This document shows positions 1-12,207 of a stretch of DNA of 64,000 nucleotides, piece after piece. Made by a program: the position numbers and the translations under genes. Numbering within the stretch: the first letter of the stretch is position 1; the number at the start of each line of letters is the position of its first letter. Location of the stretch: positions 12,910,139 through 12,974,138 of the forward strand of contig NC_092657.1 in the NCBI RefSeq assembly GCF_032118995.1, written 5' to 3'. This DNA comes from Asterias amurensis (lineage: Eukaryota; Echinodermata; Asteroidea; Forcipulatida; Asteriidae). Under the pieces are notes generated by a model, which saw nothing but the letters and a program-made list of their open reading frames with translations, had not been told where the DNA came from and did not search any database.

Positions 1-365
1 TCGTTCGTTCGTTCGTTCGTTCGTTCGTTCGTTCGTTCGTTCGTTCGTTCGTTCGTTCGTTCGTTCGTTCGTTCGTTCGTTCGTTCGTTCGTTCGTTCGT
101 TCGTTCGTTCGTTCGTTCGTTCGTTCGTTCGTTCGTTCGTTCGTTCGTTCGTTCGTTCGTTCGTTCGTTCGTTCGTTCGTTCGTTCGTTCGTTCGTTCGT
201 TCGTTCGTTCGTTCGTTCGTTCGTTCGTTCGTTCGTTCGTTCGTTCGTTCGTTCGTTCGTTCGTTCGTTCGTTCGTTCGTTCGTTCGTTCGTTCGTTCGT
301 TCGTTCGTTCGTTCGTTCGTTCGTTCGTTCGTTCGTTCGTTCGTTCGATCGATCGATCGATCGAT
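1..365. repeat. (TCGT)n then (TCGA)n tetranucleotide array
   Basis: About 86 uninterrupted TCGT units run from the window edge to about 345. Five TCGA units follow, and then the array passes directly into ATTT units. The left end is cut by the window. No coding content. Confidence 0.97.
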
Positions 366-476
<111 letters not shown>

Positions 477-833
477 TTTATTTTTTTTCTCTTGATGTGG
501 AGTTATATTACTCCGTTTATTCAACATTCATCAGCAAAGGCATACATCAAATAAACACACTATCAAAATACACTCCAGTAAATACTTCTAATATATAACA
601 GGCACAGTAAGTAACAGAAGCTCAGAAAATAACAATAATAATAACAATAAACAAAATAATTAAATAGTTAAATGAATACCTCTATTATATATACAAATAT
701 CTACAATTTAGCGTGACTCGGGAATCACGTGGTTCGGGAAAAAACAATACTGACAACAACAAAAACAAAAATTAGAAAAACATGATACATATGGGACAAA
801 GGAAAATAACTTGGCCCTTGATAAAACAGGCAA

Positions 834-3800
834 TTAGTAATTAAAACTGACTTCGTCCTTAGTGGTGAAACACAAAGCATTGTTCCTCGTATAGCAATTT
901 TCGAATGGTTCTGGTTTTAACCTGTTCTTTTCCATTCGAAGAAAATATTTCAAAGACTGTGAGATGATGTCGATTTCTGCTGGTCTTGAATAACTATTAA
1001 ACACCTTTTTGCATCGAATATTCCAGATCAGCCTAAGCAATTTAGCAACAATGATGGCCTGAACCGGTTTTAGATCATATCCAAGAATTCTGTTAGAGTC
1101 GTTTAAATAAAAATGTTTGTTACCTGTATATTTGCTAAGCAATCTTTCTACAAAAATCCAAGCATCCAATGTGTGTGAACAGTAAATGAAAATATGCTCA
1201 TGAGTTTCTCTTTCTACATTACATAGCGGACACGATTCTTCTCTAACAATACCAATTTTAAGCAAAACATCTTTAGTAGGTAAAATTCTGTGTCTAAGTT
1301 TGTACATGAATTGTTTATCATCAGGATCCATTAAGTAGTTCTTAAAATCGCTGATCCATATCGCAGACCAATCAAGATCTTGACTAATACTGAATAGATT
1401 TTGCCAAATTGGTTAAACTCTAGGAACGACACTTTTTTTCCTAATCAGGTTGCCGTAGTTGGTCTTGGCTTTAGTTAAATACATCGGAGCAGACTCCTCT
1501 CCGTTATAATCTTTGATGACTAACCAATTACATAAAGGAGTAGCTGGACCTTCTCTTTTTTCTTCAACTAGGTTATAATCCACATGATGCTTAAGGCGAC
1601 CTAGCATTCTACCGGCATTAATATTACGTAATGCACACATTTCAGCAATTTCTTTAAAAGAGATCAGTTTACCCTGTTTCACAATATGTTTTATCCTGTT
1701 AATACCAAAAGATTTAAGCAAGGTACTACCAAAAGTGACGTTGTCCTTGGTGACGCTAACATTATTCCACAAAGGCATTTCTCTTGTTTCTAAGACACTA
1801 GAATGTTTACAATCCATAATACCTCCTGCTTTATCAAAGGCATTGATCACATCAATAAAAAAGGACGTGGTTTTCAAAGCTTTTTTCTGATTGGCAAATA
1901 TATACCATCCCAAGTGATCATTGGCGCTAGCTTTATTAATCCAATAGTCAAAAAAATATTTCCATTTCCCTTGAGATAAGGGGTAGCGAGCTTGCCAGTT
2001 TAATTTGAGGCTCATTAATTTGCAGTTAATGTCAACAAGACCCATTCCAACCGAGTCTTTTGGACCAATGATGGTAGCCCTCATAATTTTTTCGATTTTA
2101 CCATCCCAGAAGAAATTCCAGATCATACTATTCATCTTTTTCACGGTTTCCTCGGGACAGGTTAACACGCTGCCAAGGTAATTAATACATGGCCCAATCA
2201 AAATATTTACAATAACAGACTTGCCATGATAGGTGAGATTACGTTTAGACCATTTATCTGAAGTACTACGGATTTTTGTAATTCTCGGACCCCAGTTGTC
2301 ATTTGGTACGACATCATTCCCAAATATGATCCCAAGGATTTTAAGTTTATCACACCATTGGAAGTTACAAGGTTTGTCGACTCTACCCGTCCACTTCCCA
2401 AACCACATGCCTTTGGACTTGTCTACATTGAGTTTAGACCCGCTTCCCTTACAATAGGTACTAAGTATGTTATCAATAGTAACGAACTCCTTGTTGTCAC
2501 CAACAAAGAAAGTGATGTCATCAGCGTGTTGAATTAATCTAATACTACTTTCACCTCCCGGCGTAACAATGCCTTTTAAATCACAATCAGTTCTAGCCAA
2601 ACTCGCTAACCCTTCCGCACAGATAGAATAAAGGAGAGGGGATAAAGGACATCCTTGCCTAATCCCTCGAGAAACCTTAACTGGTGAACCAATAAAATTA
2701 TTTACAATAATGTTACAATTGGGATTGCTGTACAATAATTTAATCCATTTAATTAAATTGGAAGGAATTCCCATTTTTGTCAAAACAGTGAACAAATATT
2801 TCCAGCTAATTCTGTCAAACGCCTTCTCTTGATCTATACTTATGAGAGCAGCCTCCGAATTATCTAATTCTACATAGTCAATGGTATCACGCAGAACCAT
2901 AAGATTATCATGAATATTTCTTCCTACAACTCCACAAGTTTGTTCTTCACCTACAAGAAGGGGCATAATAAGCTTCATTCTATTAGTGATGACCTTGGAT
3001 AGGATCTTATAATCGACAGTGAGCAAGCTGATAGGACGCCAATTTTTTAAATCAGTTCTTTCACCTCTGTTTTTATAAATAAGTCTAATTAACGCAGAGT
3101 TCATTGATCTACATAAAATACCATTCTTGAAACAGCAATTATAGACTTTTAAGACATCAGAAGCGATTGTGTTCCAAAATGTCTGATAAAACTCAACCGT
3201 AAGCCCGTCTAAGCCAGGAGACTTATTTTTGTTCATTTGAAATAGCGCTAACTTGACTTCATCAGCCGTAATTGCTTTTTCAAGATTACAATGAATATCA
3301 TGAGGAATTTGTTTTCTACTTATTTTAGAGATAATATCATTTAAATGATCATCAGAGATGTCTTCCTCTTTATACAAGTCAGAGTAAAAATCATTAGCAT
3401 GATCAAGCATAGAATGAGGTTGATCGATAAATTTCCCTTCGGCATTAACCAACCTATCAATTTTACTATTCTGGACTTGCTGTTTTTCAAGATTCAGAAA
3501 GAATTTAGAGGCTTTTTCACCTTCCTCTTTAATGGTATTCCGAACTCTAATTTTAGCCTTGGACCATTCTTCAATTTCGTAGGTTTTTATTTGAGCTTCA
3601 ATGTCTTTAATGGTATCAGCACTGGAGTCTGGATTCTCCAAGAGCCTGTTGTATTTTTTCTTAAGATCATTAATTTTTTGTTTTTGAAGGTGCGCTTTTT
3701 CTTTGCCGTAATCTTGGAGAATTTCTTTTATTCTGAATTTACCACTTTCCCACCAATCCAACAGAGACTTGTAGTTGTATTTTTGAGAAGTCCAGAATTG

Positions 3801-4622
3801 TAAAAAGGTTTCTATACGATATTTACAATCATTGTCATTCAAAAGACTATTATTACATATCCACCTTCCTTGGCCATGCACATTACCGGGATCATGTAAT
3901 TTCATACAAACTATAGAGTGATCAGAATTACCATGTGGATTAACTCGCACGTCTAAAACATTACTCAGAAGATTGGACGATAAAAACAAATAGTCAATTC
4001 TAGTCGACTGCTTACTAGCTTTGTGGTAATATGTGTATCCTGCTTTATCAGGATGAATAGTGCGCCAGACGTCACATAAATCTTTCTCGTTAATGACATT
4101 TTTAAGAATAGTTTTACTGCCATCTTTGATTTTTACATTATCAATATTACAATTGAAATCTCCACCAATAATAGAAGAATCGCTAATTATCCAATCAGAC
4201 ATGTCATCAAAAAAATAAGCCCTATCGTACGAATTGTTTGGAGCATAAACAGAGGCAACTGGAATGTCAAGATTGTTCCATTTAGTTTGACCCTTTATCC
4301 ATCTCCCTTCCTTATCCCTAGAAATATTATCAATGCAGAGACCAGATTTTTCTGAAGTGAGAATAGCAACCCCCCTGGATTGGCGATTGCCATGACTAAA
4401 ATGCATATTTCCTTGCCACTCTTTACTCCAAACGGGTTCGTCATTTTCTTCACTGTGAGTTTCTTGAAGAAAAATTAGGCTAAAATTGTTACGACATAAA
4501 AATTCAAAGATCACATTACGTTTTAGGTTATTCCTCAAGCCATTAACATTTATGGAGGCAATAGACAATATGAACATACCAATGATGATGTTGTACATTA
4601 ATGTCTTCATCTCACCAGCCAT
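834..4622 (-). pseudogene. LINE ORF2: endonuclease-reverse transcriptase, one premature stop
   Basis: Residues 18-236 form an exonuclease-endonuclease-phosphatase fold, with SINVNGLR near 23-30, QETH at 53-56, GGDFN at 153-157 and SDHS at 233-236. The reverse transcriptase spans roughly 465-760, with SPGLDG, NWRPISLL, the first catalytic Asp in SIDQEKAFD (597), GIRQGCPLSP (653-662) and the active site HADD at 699-702. The family usually has Tyr or Phe where this copy has His. A TAA at 1413-1415 ends the long frame after 1069 codons. The same frame then stays open to 834 and encodes a CPLCNVERETHEHIFIYC-type Cys/His motif, as in zf-RVT domains at LINE C-termini. Without the stop the frame would be about 1262 aa. 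The start at 4622 is chosen because it lies 14 nt after ORF1 and just ahead of the endonuclease fold. Confidence 0.93.
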
Positions 4623-4636
4623 AATGAAGGTAAAAG

Positions 4637-6098
4637 TTACTTTGGCTTCCCTCTTCCTCTCCCTTTCTGGCTTTGTTGAACTCGTTGTTTGGGTTGGCTT
4701 TCGTTGTTCTTACTAGGCTTGTTGGTAGTTGGGTAGCTTGATGGACCCGGTTGATCAGTGTCACTGGTTTTACTTGTTGTTTGTTGAGAGTTATTCGTTG
4801 TTGATTTCCTTTCCCATGATGTTCGCTTTTTCCTTCGTCGACGGACTCCCCCGCGTGTGTAGAGAGTGAATTCTCCGCCTAGATCTTCTGGGTCTTCACT
4901 GTGATAATCTGGATCAACGAGTCTTCCACTATCCTCGTCGATCGATCCTTCCGAATATGTATCGTCGGATCTTTCATCCGTATGTTCCTGGTCGTGCATG
5001 TTCTCTGGTGTCTCATCAACTGGGTTTTCGGCTGCCAAAGTTTCCATATCTGTTGGTGTTGACTCATCACGAGCTACTTTAGATGATGCTGTTGAAGCTT
5101 CAGTGGATTTCCTTTCTAACTGCTTGGCTGTTCATAGCTTCGTCCCAAAATCCTTGTGGTTTTGTAGGAGTTTTCTTGCTGGTTGTTCCTGCAACTACTT
5201 CTTTGAATGATAGCTTAGGTTTAGAGGCGGCTTCTTTTGGTGGGTGCTGTTCTGTGTTCTCTGTTTGATCCATACCTTTCTTTTCTTCTCCTTTCTTTGC
5301 TTTGGAGCTGTGTGTTTCATCTTCAGCTGGCGGTTCTGTGTTTTGGGGCTCATTATCTTCTTTCTCTCCAGTAGTGTCCTCTTCATTTTCTTTATGTTCA
5401 TTTGCCGGATTGTCGTGACGGATTTCATCTTGTTCGCTGTTGTCGTATTTGTCGTGCCAAGCCGCCCTATGGTCGTAGCTTCCACATACACAACATCGGT
5501 TTCTTGCCGGACAGTCTCTCGCTAGATGGCCTGTTTCTTCACAGATTTTGCAGGTTTTCTGTTGCCCCCTGTATCGAACTGGCAAAGTAAAGCCGCTGAA
5601 TTTGAGAAAGCTCGGTATTGGTTTCTTGAGGCTCTTGACGAGGCAGCTTCTCACACCGGTTTCAATGTTGTCGTCAAAACCGTGATATTGACGTCGGATG
5701 TTGGCGACAGTTCCATACCGAGACAGGAGCGATGTAATGGCATTGTCCGGAATTTCGTACGGTGCCTTGATGTACGCGATCACAGAGTTGCGAATGTTAG
5801 CTCTTTCACACTGGACGAGGGCATTATGTAATAGCAGGCCTTGCGATGCTATAGTCTCACAATCCTGCTCATTGTCAAAGGTGACGTTGTACCAGTTACG
5901 TTCCAGTTCAGCAATGCATACTATTGTTGATGTTGAATCCAACTCGTGATTGACAGCTTTGTAGACGTCTCGGGGTGTGACACCTTTCGAAAGATGGTGG
6001 GTGTTGAACCTCACGGTGTTTGGTCTGTTAAGACCCATGGCAGAAAACATGGCGGCCAAGCGGCACCGCCGTTGATTTGAGAGAGTTTTTAGGGCCAA
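4637..6098 (-). pseudogene. LINE ORF1: RNA-binding zinc-knuckle protein, one frameshift
   Basis: The first 332 codons (6098-5100) carry an RRM-like region around residues 55-175. Two Cys/His knuckles follow: CX2CX4HX4C at residues 183-196 and CX2CX4HX4H at 202-215. An acidic, Lys/Glu-rich tail ends at a stop near 5100. A second frame is open across the same point and runs on to 4637 as an acidic then basic, Ser/Thr/Gln-rich tail ending in a GRGRGK-type segment. One indel near 5100-5110 therefore explains the break. In this family ORF1 binds the element RNA to form the retrotransposition particle. The layout resembles Tx1-type and ZCCHC3-like ORF1 proteins; that comparison is from memory. Confidence 0.85.
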
Positions 6099-6262
6099 AA
6101 GGCCCTAAAAGGTTGGTTTCAATCTCTCTTACCTCAATGAAAGTGTTCTATGTACAACTTGAGAGACACTTGCTAGTAGAAAAGGCTTCCACAAAAACGC
6201 AGAAGGTGAAATTTCTGTCAATTTCCTGGAGCTCGATGTAGCTATGTCACACGTCCTCAATA

Positions 6263-6490
<228 letters not shown>

Positions 6491-7610
6491 TTTTGTGGGG
6501 GGGGCAAATTTAATGAGATTGTAAATTTAGTTGATCAGTACAGTCTACTGAGGAGTGATGTGTATTATCAATTGATTTTTCGGGCGTAAATAATAAAGGA
6601 AGACTGGAGGCCTGCGCTATTCGTTGCGCTATTGAACGGCCGAGCTTAAATAATAAGAAAATGATTAATTTACTACTCCATGGCGTCAATTGATTGAGTT
6701 GGTCTTGTTTTGTCCACACTACAGCGTATTTTACTCTCTTGTGCTCAAGTGTTGTACCAACTGCTTCATTTACTTAGGGACCTTGTCAAAACTCATCCTG
6801 GACAGCCATCGGACGGCGCCCATCCAGGACCAGGTTTCTCGTCCCATGTTGAATTCCCTAGTAGTGATTACTTTATCGGATGGGCTATATGACGAGCTCA
6901 CAGTGTCTGGCCTTCACCATATATCATTTGTGTACAAAAACCAAAGTGTCTAAGATTGCTATGTACTGGAACAACAGGGGGTCTATGGCCAATCCGACAA
7001 AAAATTGACATCGGATGAGCTTCGTCCGGTGGACTGTCCAGGATGAGTTTTGAAAAGACCCCTTATTTGATCTACAACAAAACAAGATCGACGAGAACTT
7101 CTTGAGCAAACATTTTCAATTACTGCATACATAGTTTGAATATACTGCCACAATTCATGTTTTCCAGTTTTGCTTGCGAAATATCGTAGGGCAAACCCCA
7201 CTCATAACTGATGAGGTCGTCTGTGCATTTTGGTTCGCGGATACTTTTAGAGACAACAGTTACGTACACGCAAACAATCGTTGTTACTTAATTATTCTTG
7301 CGAATTGACTGGTTTATTGACGACTGAATTTACTGAGGTAAACTTACACAAAGAAGATAAATATACGTTGGGTGAACTACTTCAGCTATGCCAGTGTTGC
7401 AGGACATTCTGATTGCGCCCTCGTTTGTTTCATATTCCAAACTCATGTTAAATCCTCATATTATGTGGGATAGAATCTACAGAACAAGATTCCCTAAAAC
7501 ACTGGCTTCGACTGGAAATGTATCAGATTCAACAATGGCTTTAATTTTCTATTTAATTATTGTATTTTTCAGATTTTTTGTTTTATGTATATATAATATA
7601 TGTTGTATCA
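6491..7610. other. No gene seen; contains a 30-bp inverted repeat pair
   Basis: No supported coding sequence. A segment around AAAACTCATCCTGGACAG (about 6786-6814) recurs inverted at about 7022-7053, enclosing some 270 bp. This may be a small degraded TIR element. Confidence 0.5.
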
Positions 7611-7614
7611 TCTT

Positions 7615-7616
7615 CG

Positions 7617-7648
<32 letters not shown>

Positions 7649-7649
7649 G

Positions 7650-7683
<34 letters not shown>
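7615..7683. repeat. (ATC)n microsatellite
   Basis: About 22 ATC/CAT units with one CGT interruption near 7650. It borders the GGGCGACA motif repeat on its right. Confidence 0.95.
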
Positions 7684-7689
7684 TAGCCA

Positions 7690-8531
7690 CAATAGGGCGA
7701 CACTTTATGCGTATAATTGTATGCTATAATAGGGCGACATTAAATAATTGGGCGACACCTAACTGTCGCTCTATTATATTCATTATGCCTATCCTTCAAA
7801 ACAAATTTCTCAATGTACACAACTGACCAATTAAAAGATAGAGGGACATCTTTTAAGTTGAAATAAAACACTTATTGGGATTTTGATGAGTTAGATAGAC
7901 GGCGGTGGGAATGCAAATTCCGCGCTGTTATTATTTCATGTGATACAAAAGTGCTGCAATAAGGCGACACCATGTTTTATGGGATAACTGAGAAAAAAAA
8001 GAATTATCATTTCAAGATCTCTTTTGTTTGAAGAAAGGTAAACCTTTTGAAACAAAAGTACTATATGCCATCATGCAGGTTTCAGTGATTCACATGACAA
8101 AGAACTACTGTCGCCCTATTATGGTGTTTTACATGACAAATAATAACTGTCGCCTTATTGTGGCGTTTTGCAAAGCAACTAATAACAATCACCTACATGT
8201 TCATTAGGTATGAACATAATGATATAGCGGTGTTTGACCCCCTTCTCTTCTACGTAAATGAAACCCCACTTCAGCCTCCAGTGACGAATTGTTCTTGAAT
8301 ATTCACGTACGCCATAAAACAAAGCTATAACAGGGCGACAAATATTAGTGTCGCCCAATTGCAGCACAAGTTGTATAACAATTAATTGGGCGACCTCCAT
8401 AAAGTTGTTTCCCAAATCAATGATTTATTAAATCATTAATTTCATAAAAAACATGTCTATAAAGCATTTGTTTTTTCATATACACAACTATCGCCCTATT
8501 AGAGCATTTTTGATGATGTCGCCCTATTACA
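7690..8531. mobile_element. Putative non-autonomous element with 12 TAATAGGGCGACA-type motifs
   Basis: A motif near TAATAGGGCGACA occurs at about 7691, 7727, 7746, 7957, 8329 and 8384 on the plus strand. It occurs inverted at about 7764, 8110, 8148, 8349, 8489 and 8518. The outermost pair faces inward, like terminal repeats. There is no coding capacity. Whether it is a MITE with subterminal transposase-binding sites or a decayed palindromic array cannot be decided here. Confidence 0.55.
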
Positions 8532-8548
8532 GCTCTGAATAAAGCTCT

Positions 8549-9345
8549 AAGACTCCGTTTATTCATCACCAGTGTAAACAAAATGGAAACATCTTTAATG
8601 GAACATTAATACATATACTGTTAGATTAATACATTAAGTACATTGAGGATACACTAGGGTAATTAATAGACAATGAACAAAAGTGATATTACATATCAAA
8701 CAACAAGACAACAAAATATGATAAAAGCAAATTTATGCAAGGAAACGTTAAACTTAAAACGAACGTAAAGGAGAGTAACTGAAAAGATGAACAATTTCGA
8801 TTTATATCAAAACGTCAATTTTGGAGTCTGGTCTTCATTGAGGACACACAGGAATTTGTCTCCCTTAGTAAACATGATCTGAGGGCTTCTTTGTCGATCT
8901 TGATAATATTATTCGTGAAAACTTCGTCCTCATTGAGGACTAGATTGCACCGGGTTCTCCAATTAATAACATTGTTCATTATGCTGACAATTATCTTAGA
9001 TACAAATGACAAATTCATACAAACAAATCTAGTACAATCGCTTAGACAAAATAAACAGCAGCCAGTTTGTTTTCTAAATAAAGATTATATGTACAACCAG
9101 GGTTAAACCATCTTGTTACAGTTTAAAAACAAATGTTCGACCATTTTGGTGTCGGACTTACAGAATTAACATTCTACTTTAGCTGTGATTTTCATTCGAT
9201 TAAGTTTATCTCGGGTTGCAAAAATCATGTGATAAAGTCTGAAAAGAATGTCTTATTTGGCGTCCATAATATTGTTCATGTTTAGTTTGGTCCAAATAGC
9301 GGCCCAATCGTAACTATCGGTGCGACCTAAAAACCGAAACCCTCT
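8549..9345 (-). mobile_element. Decayed, 5'-truncated Tx1-like LINE 3' end
   Basis: Minus-strand reading, broken by several stops, gives a DWAAIW...MDAK segment, a Cys-rich stretch and a WRTRCNLVLNED segment. These line up in order with the DWSAIW...MDPDDK, Cys/His and WNIRCKKVFN segments at the C-terminus of the ORF2 at 834-4622. Its 3' terminus (CTCCGTTTATTCA at 8553) also matches the 3' UTR end of that LINE near 512-524. It is a second, older member of the same lineage. Confidence 0.7.
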
Positions 9346-9486
9346 TGTCTTGCTTGAGCTTTAGGGTGAACACAATCTTTGACCGTCAATTTGGCTTTTT
9401 TTTTTATATATACTTGTTAGTTGCGTGTTTATTAATATTATTATTATTTTTTTTTCTTTTTGGTATAATTTCCTTTGTATTTTTAT

Positions 9487-9523
9487 TTTTTTTTTTTTTT
9501 TTTTTTTGGGGGGGGGGGGGGGC
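9487..9523. repeat. poly(T)-poly(G) run
   Basis: A T-run of about 20 nt abuts a G-run of about 16 nt. This is simple sequence that may be poorly resolved in assembly. Confidence 0.9.
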
Positions 9524-9699
9524 GGGCTTGTGTCCGCCACTCATTGACGCTCAAGGCGCCTCGATATTTTTGTTTTCCCGTCAATTTATGTAGTTATGAA
9601 CCGACTCATTTTACATAGCACAATATACTAATTTATTTACAAGGTGTTGCCGATTTCTAAAGAGCGATACCAAACCAAATCGTACACCAAATCTAAAAG

Positions 9700-11773
9700 C
9701 TAAATTGAAATTCTGCTTATAATATAAACTTGATAACAAAAACAGTTTGTGCCAACAATTTTGTTATGTTATCATTAACAGTGGAAAATTGAATTTCTAG
9801 TGATAATCTGACCCAATAAAGAAAGTATGCGAGTAAATTAACTGCAAGTCAATATGACTCACAACTATATAAGTCCTAAGTGGTGACGTCGTGACGTCAC
9901 CTAGAAACAACACAAGTTTGTTGACGTTTACGTTCACGTGTTTGCTCGCAAAACGCGCAGTTAAAGCTCGCTTGTTCCATTGAGTAACGTACCGTTTAAA
10001 ACTGACAAATGTCACGAACTAAAACGATCCTTATTTGGAAAAGGGCCAATAACTTCCAGCCAGTCGAAATCAAACATTTTCGTTGTCGGGACATTTTATA
10101 AATATACATACGATAGTATTCGACATCGGGCTAATTTAAACTCTTAACTATTTGTAACGCTATACTCTCAATAATATCCCATCAATTTATTGTTGTTCTT
10201 TACAAAAAGTTGCCTTTAAAAACAATAACCCGTTATAACCGGTCACTTGTAGGTGACTAAAATAGTGTTTTACGTTGACGTTTATTTTATAAAACAAATC
10301 TCCAAGGGAACACTTACTTTGCTAATATTTCTGACAATCAATTTAATAAAAAAAAAATGATTTAGAAGATTACAGTAGCTTTCATAGTGTTCAACACATT
10401 TAAGAGACATTTAAATTCGAAGTATTCTTGGTACGTACTAACTGATAAGATTTATGGCCCGAATCTCGATTTTTTGAAGTTGAACTCAGATCTTGTGTAT
10501 TTGTTAGCCACATTTTCTTGTGGCAATGGGCCGGATTATCGGCGATGACTCAAAACCGCAACCATCTTTTGCCATGAAATTTTCAACAGGTTAGTGTTAT
10601 TGTATACATTTTCATTTATACACAATTAAATTCAATCCAACGGTTTCAAATACCACAGGTTTTCTTTATCACAATGATCCAAACTGGTAGGCATATCTGG
10701 CTTTGCATGCAAATTACGGACTCTAACCCAGCTACTGCAAAAGCGAGCGCCCTCTGTTGATCTGGACTAAATTGCATAAACTGCTTTTGAAATGTCTTAG
10801 CTGAGCACAAGAACATTCAAAATATTTCGACAACGTTTTAAGCTTCGGCAGCGCCTAGACCCACCCACCCTCTGGGTTAGAGTTTATATTTTTAGTTAAA
10901 ATAACTTGTATTAATGCATTTGTATTTATTAAGGGTAAACAGAACTTTAGCGAATAAATACAGAAGCTTTTGAATTATGTAAATTTTCTTTTACATACAG
11001 AATAATACAAATTTGACGGCGGAAACAAGACAAATACCACATTCGGCCAACAGCACTTAACCATGAACAGTAACTTGAACTATCTGATTAAACAATGTTA
11101 GAATCAACACCTCTCAAATTACTCCAATTAGTACATTGGAAATGCAGTTTACAAGTGTTTGATATTGTCAACGTGTATTACAAATTGAAGCTAAACATGT
11201 GTCGGTTAAGTATTTTAATTAGGTCTCACGGTGGCACCCGAGAGCTCTCGATGGTTTAGTTGGCACCTCTGAAATTAAAACTGTACGCAAACTCGTATTA
11301 ATCTTTTATAGAACGACATCAGCCGTTCTTATCTGAATAATGATCAGATAAAAAGGTTACCTTAATGTTCAGCCTTAAAATACTAAAAGGGTAATGGTGA
11401 GTTGAAAAGCAGTAACTCATGAAGCAAGGTAATTTTTCAAGGTTATTATTAACCATTTAAAGTAGCAAAAAAACTTACCATACCAGACTATACCGCGCCA
11501 AGCCAAATCACGATGTAACATGCGTATTTTAAGACTTGTTTCCTGGTAACTTGTTCGTGAGCCGCATTCTTAACTCTTCTTTACAAAAGCTTTAAATGAC
11601 ACAAGTTAATTAAAGTTTAATAATTGTATAGAGGATTAAAACAACAACTTATCTGCTAACAACACAATGATGGTATACATTCGGTTGAGGTTAAACAAAA
11701 AAGGATAGCTTCATTTACATTAATCGACAATCAAAAATATATCCGTAATATTACAGCTCCAAACTTCATTTAA
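9700..11773. other. 3' flank of TRIM copy 1, segmentally duplicated
   Basis: No gene. Several blocks match the flank of TRIM copy 2 in the same order. The block 10050-10290 (CAGTCGAAATCAAACA, TATTCGACATCGGG, CTCTCAATAA, CCGTTATA...GGTCA) matches 28270-28490 and a third copy at 39345-39530. The block 11440-11690 (CAGACTATAC, TAATTGTATA, ATTCGGTT) matches 29870-30095. This is the evidence that the duplication extends well beyond the coding region. Confidence 0.75.
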
Positions 11774-12132
11774 AGGCAGTGGACACTATTTATTTGTAAT
11801 TACTCAAACAAATTATTTGCATAAAATCTTACTTGGTACCGAGTAATGGGGAGAGGTTGGTAGTATAACACATTGTGAGAAACGGCTCCCTCTGAAGTGG
11901 AGTACTTTTCGAGAAAGAAGTAAATTTCCACGAATTTCACTTCGAGACCTCAGATTTAGAGTTTAAAGGTCTCGAAATCAAGCATCTAAAAGCACACAAC
12001 TTCGTGTGACAAGGTGGTTTTTTTTCTTTCATAGTTATATTGCAACTTCAACAACCAATTGAGCTCATTTTTTACAGGTTTGTTATGTTATGCATAATGT
12101 TGAGATACGTCAAATAATAGTGTCCGGTGTCT
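11774..12132 (+). mobile_element. TTAA MITE, family M1 (AGGCAGTGGACAC)
   Basis: It begins TTAA|AGGCAGTGGACACTA and ends in an inverted, mutated copy of that terminus. The interior carries the family hallmarks ACTTGGTACCGAG, CGGCTCCCTCTGAAGT, GACCTCAGATT...GGTCTCGAAATC and CACACAACTTCGTGTGACAAGG. The family recurs at least ten times in the window. Confidence 0.85.
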
Positions 12133-12207
12133 TTCAACTTTAAAAGTTGCAAATTTACATTGTCATCAATATTATTGTACATTTTACGACCATGACGTCA
12201 TCGACAC

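Larger units (their letters stand above)
477..6262 (-). mobile_element. Near full-length L1/Tx1-like non-LTR retrotransposon
   Basis: A two-ORF LINE reading right to left. A 5' UTR of about 160 nt (6099-6262) is followed by ORF1 (6098-4637), a 14-nt gap, ORF2 (4622-834) and a 3' UTR of about 350 nt. The gene order, the zinc-knuckle ORF1 and the N-terminal apurinic-type endonuclease in ORF2 are those of the L1 superfamily. The Tx1 clade is my inference from overall similarity. Two lesions are visible: one frameshift in ORF1 and one in-frame stop in ORF2, so this copy is probably young but inactive. Both ends abut (ATTT)n, and no other target-site duplication can be defined. Confidence 0.93.

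Noticed and set aside
9345-9593. 82-codon Phe/Leu-rich frame resembling a membrane segment
   Set aside because: Encoded by the poly(T)-poly(G) run and neighbouring T-rich sequence.
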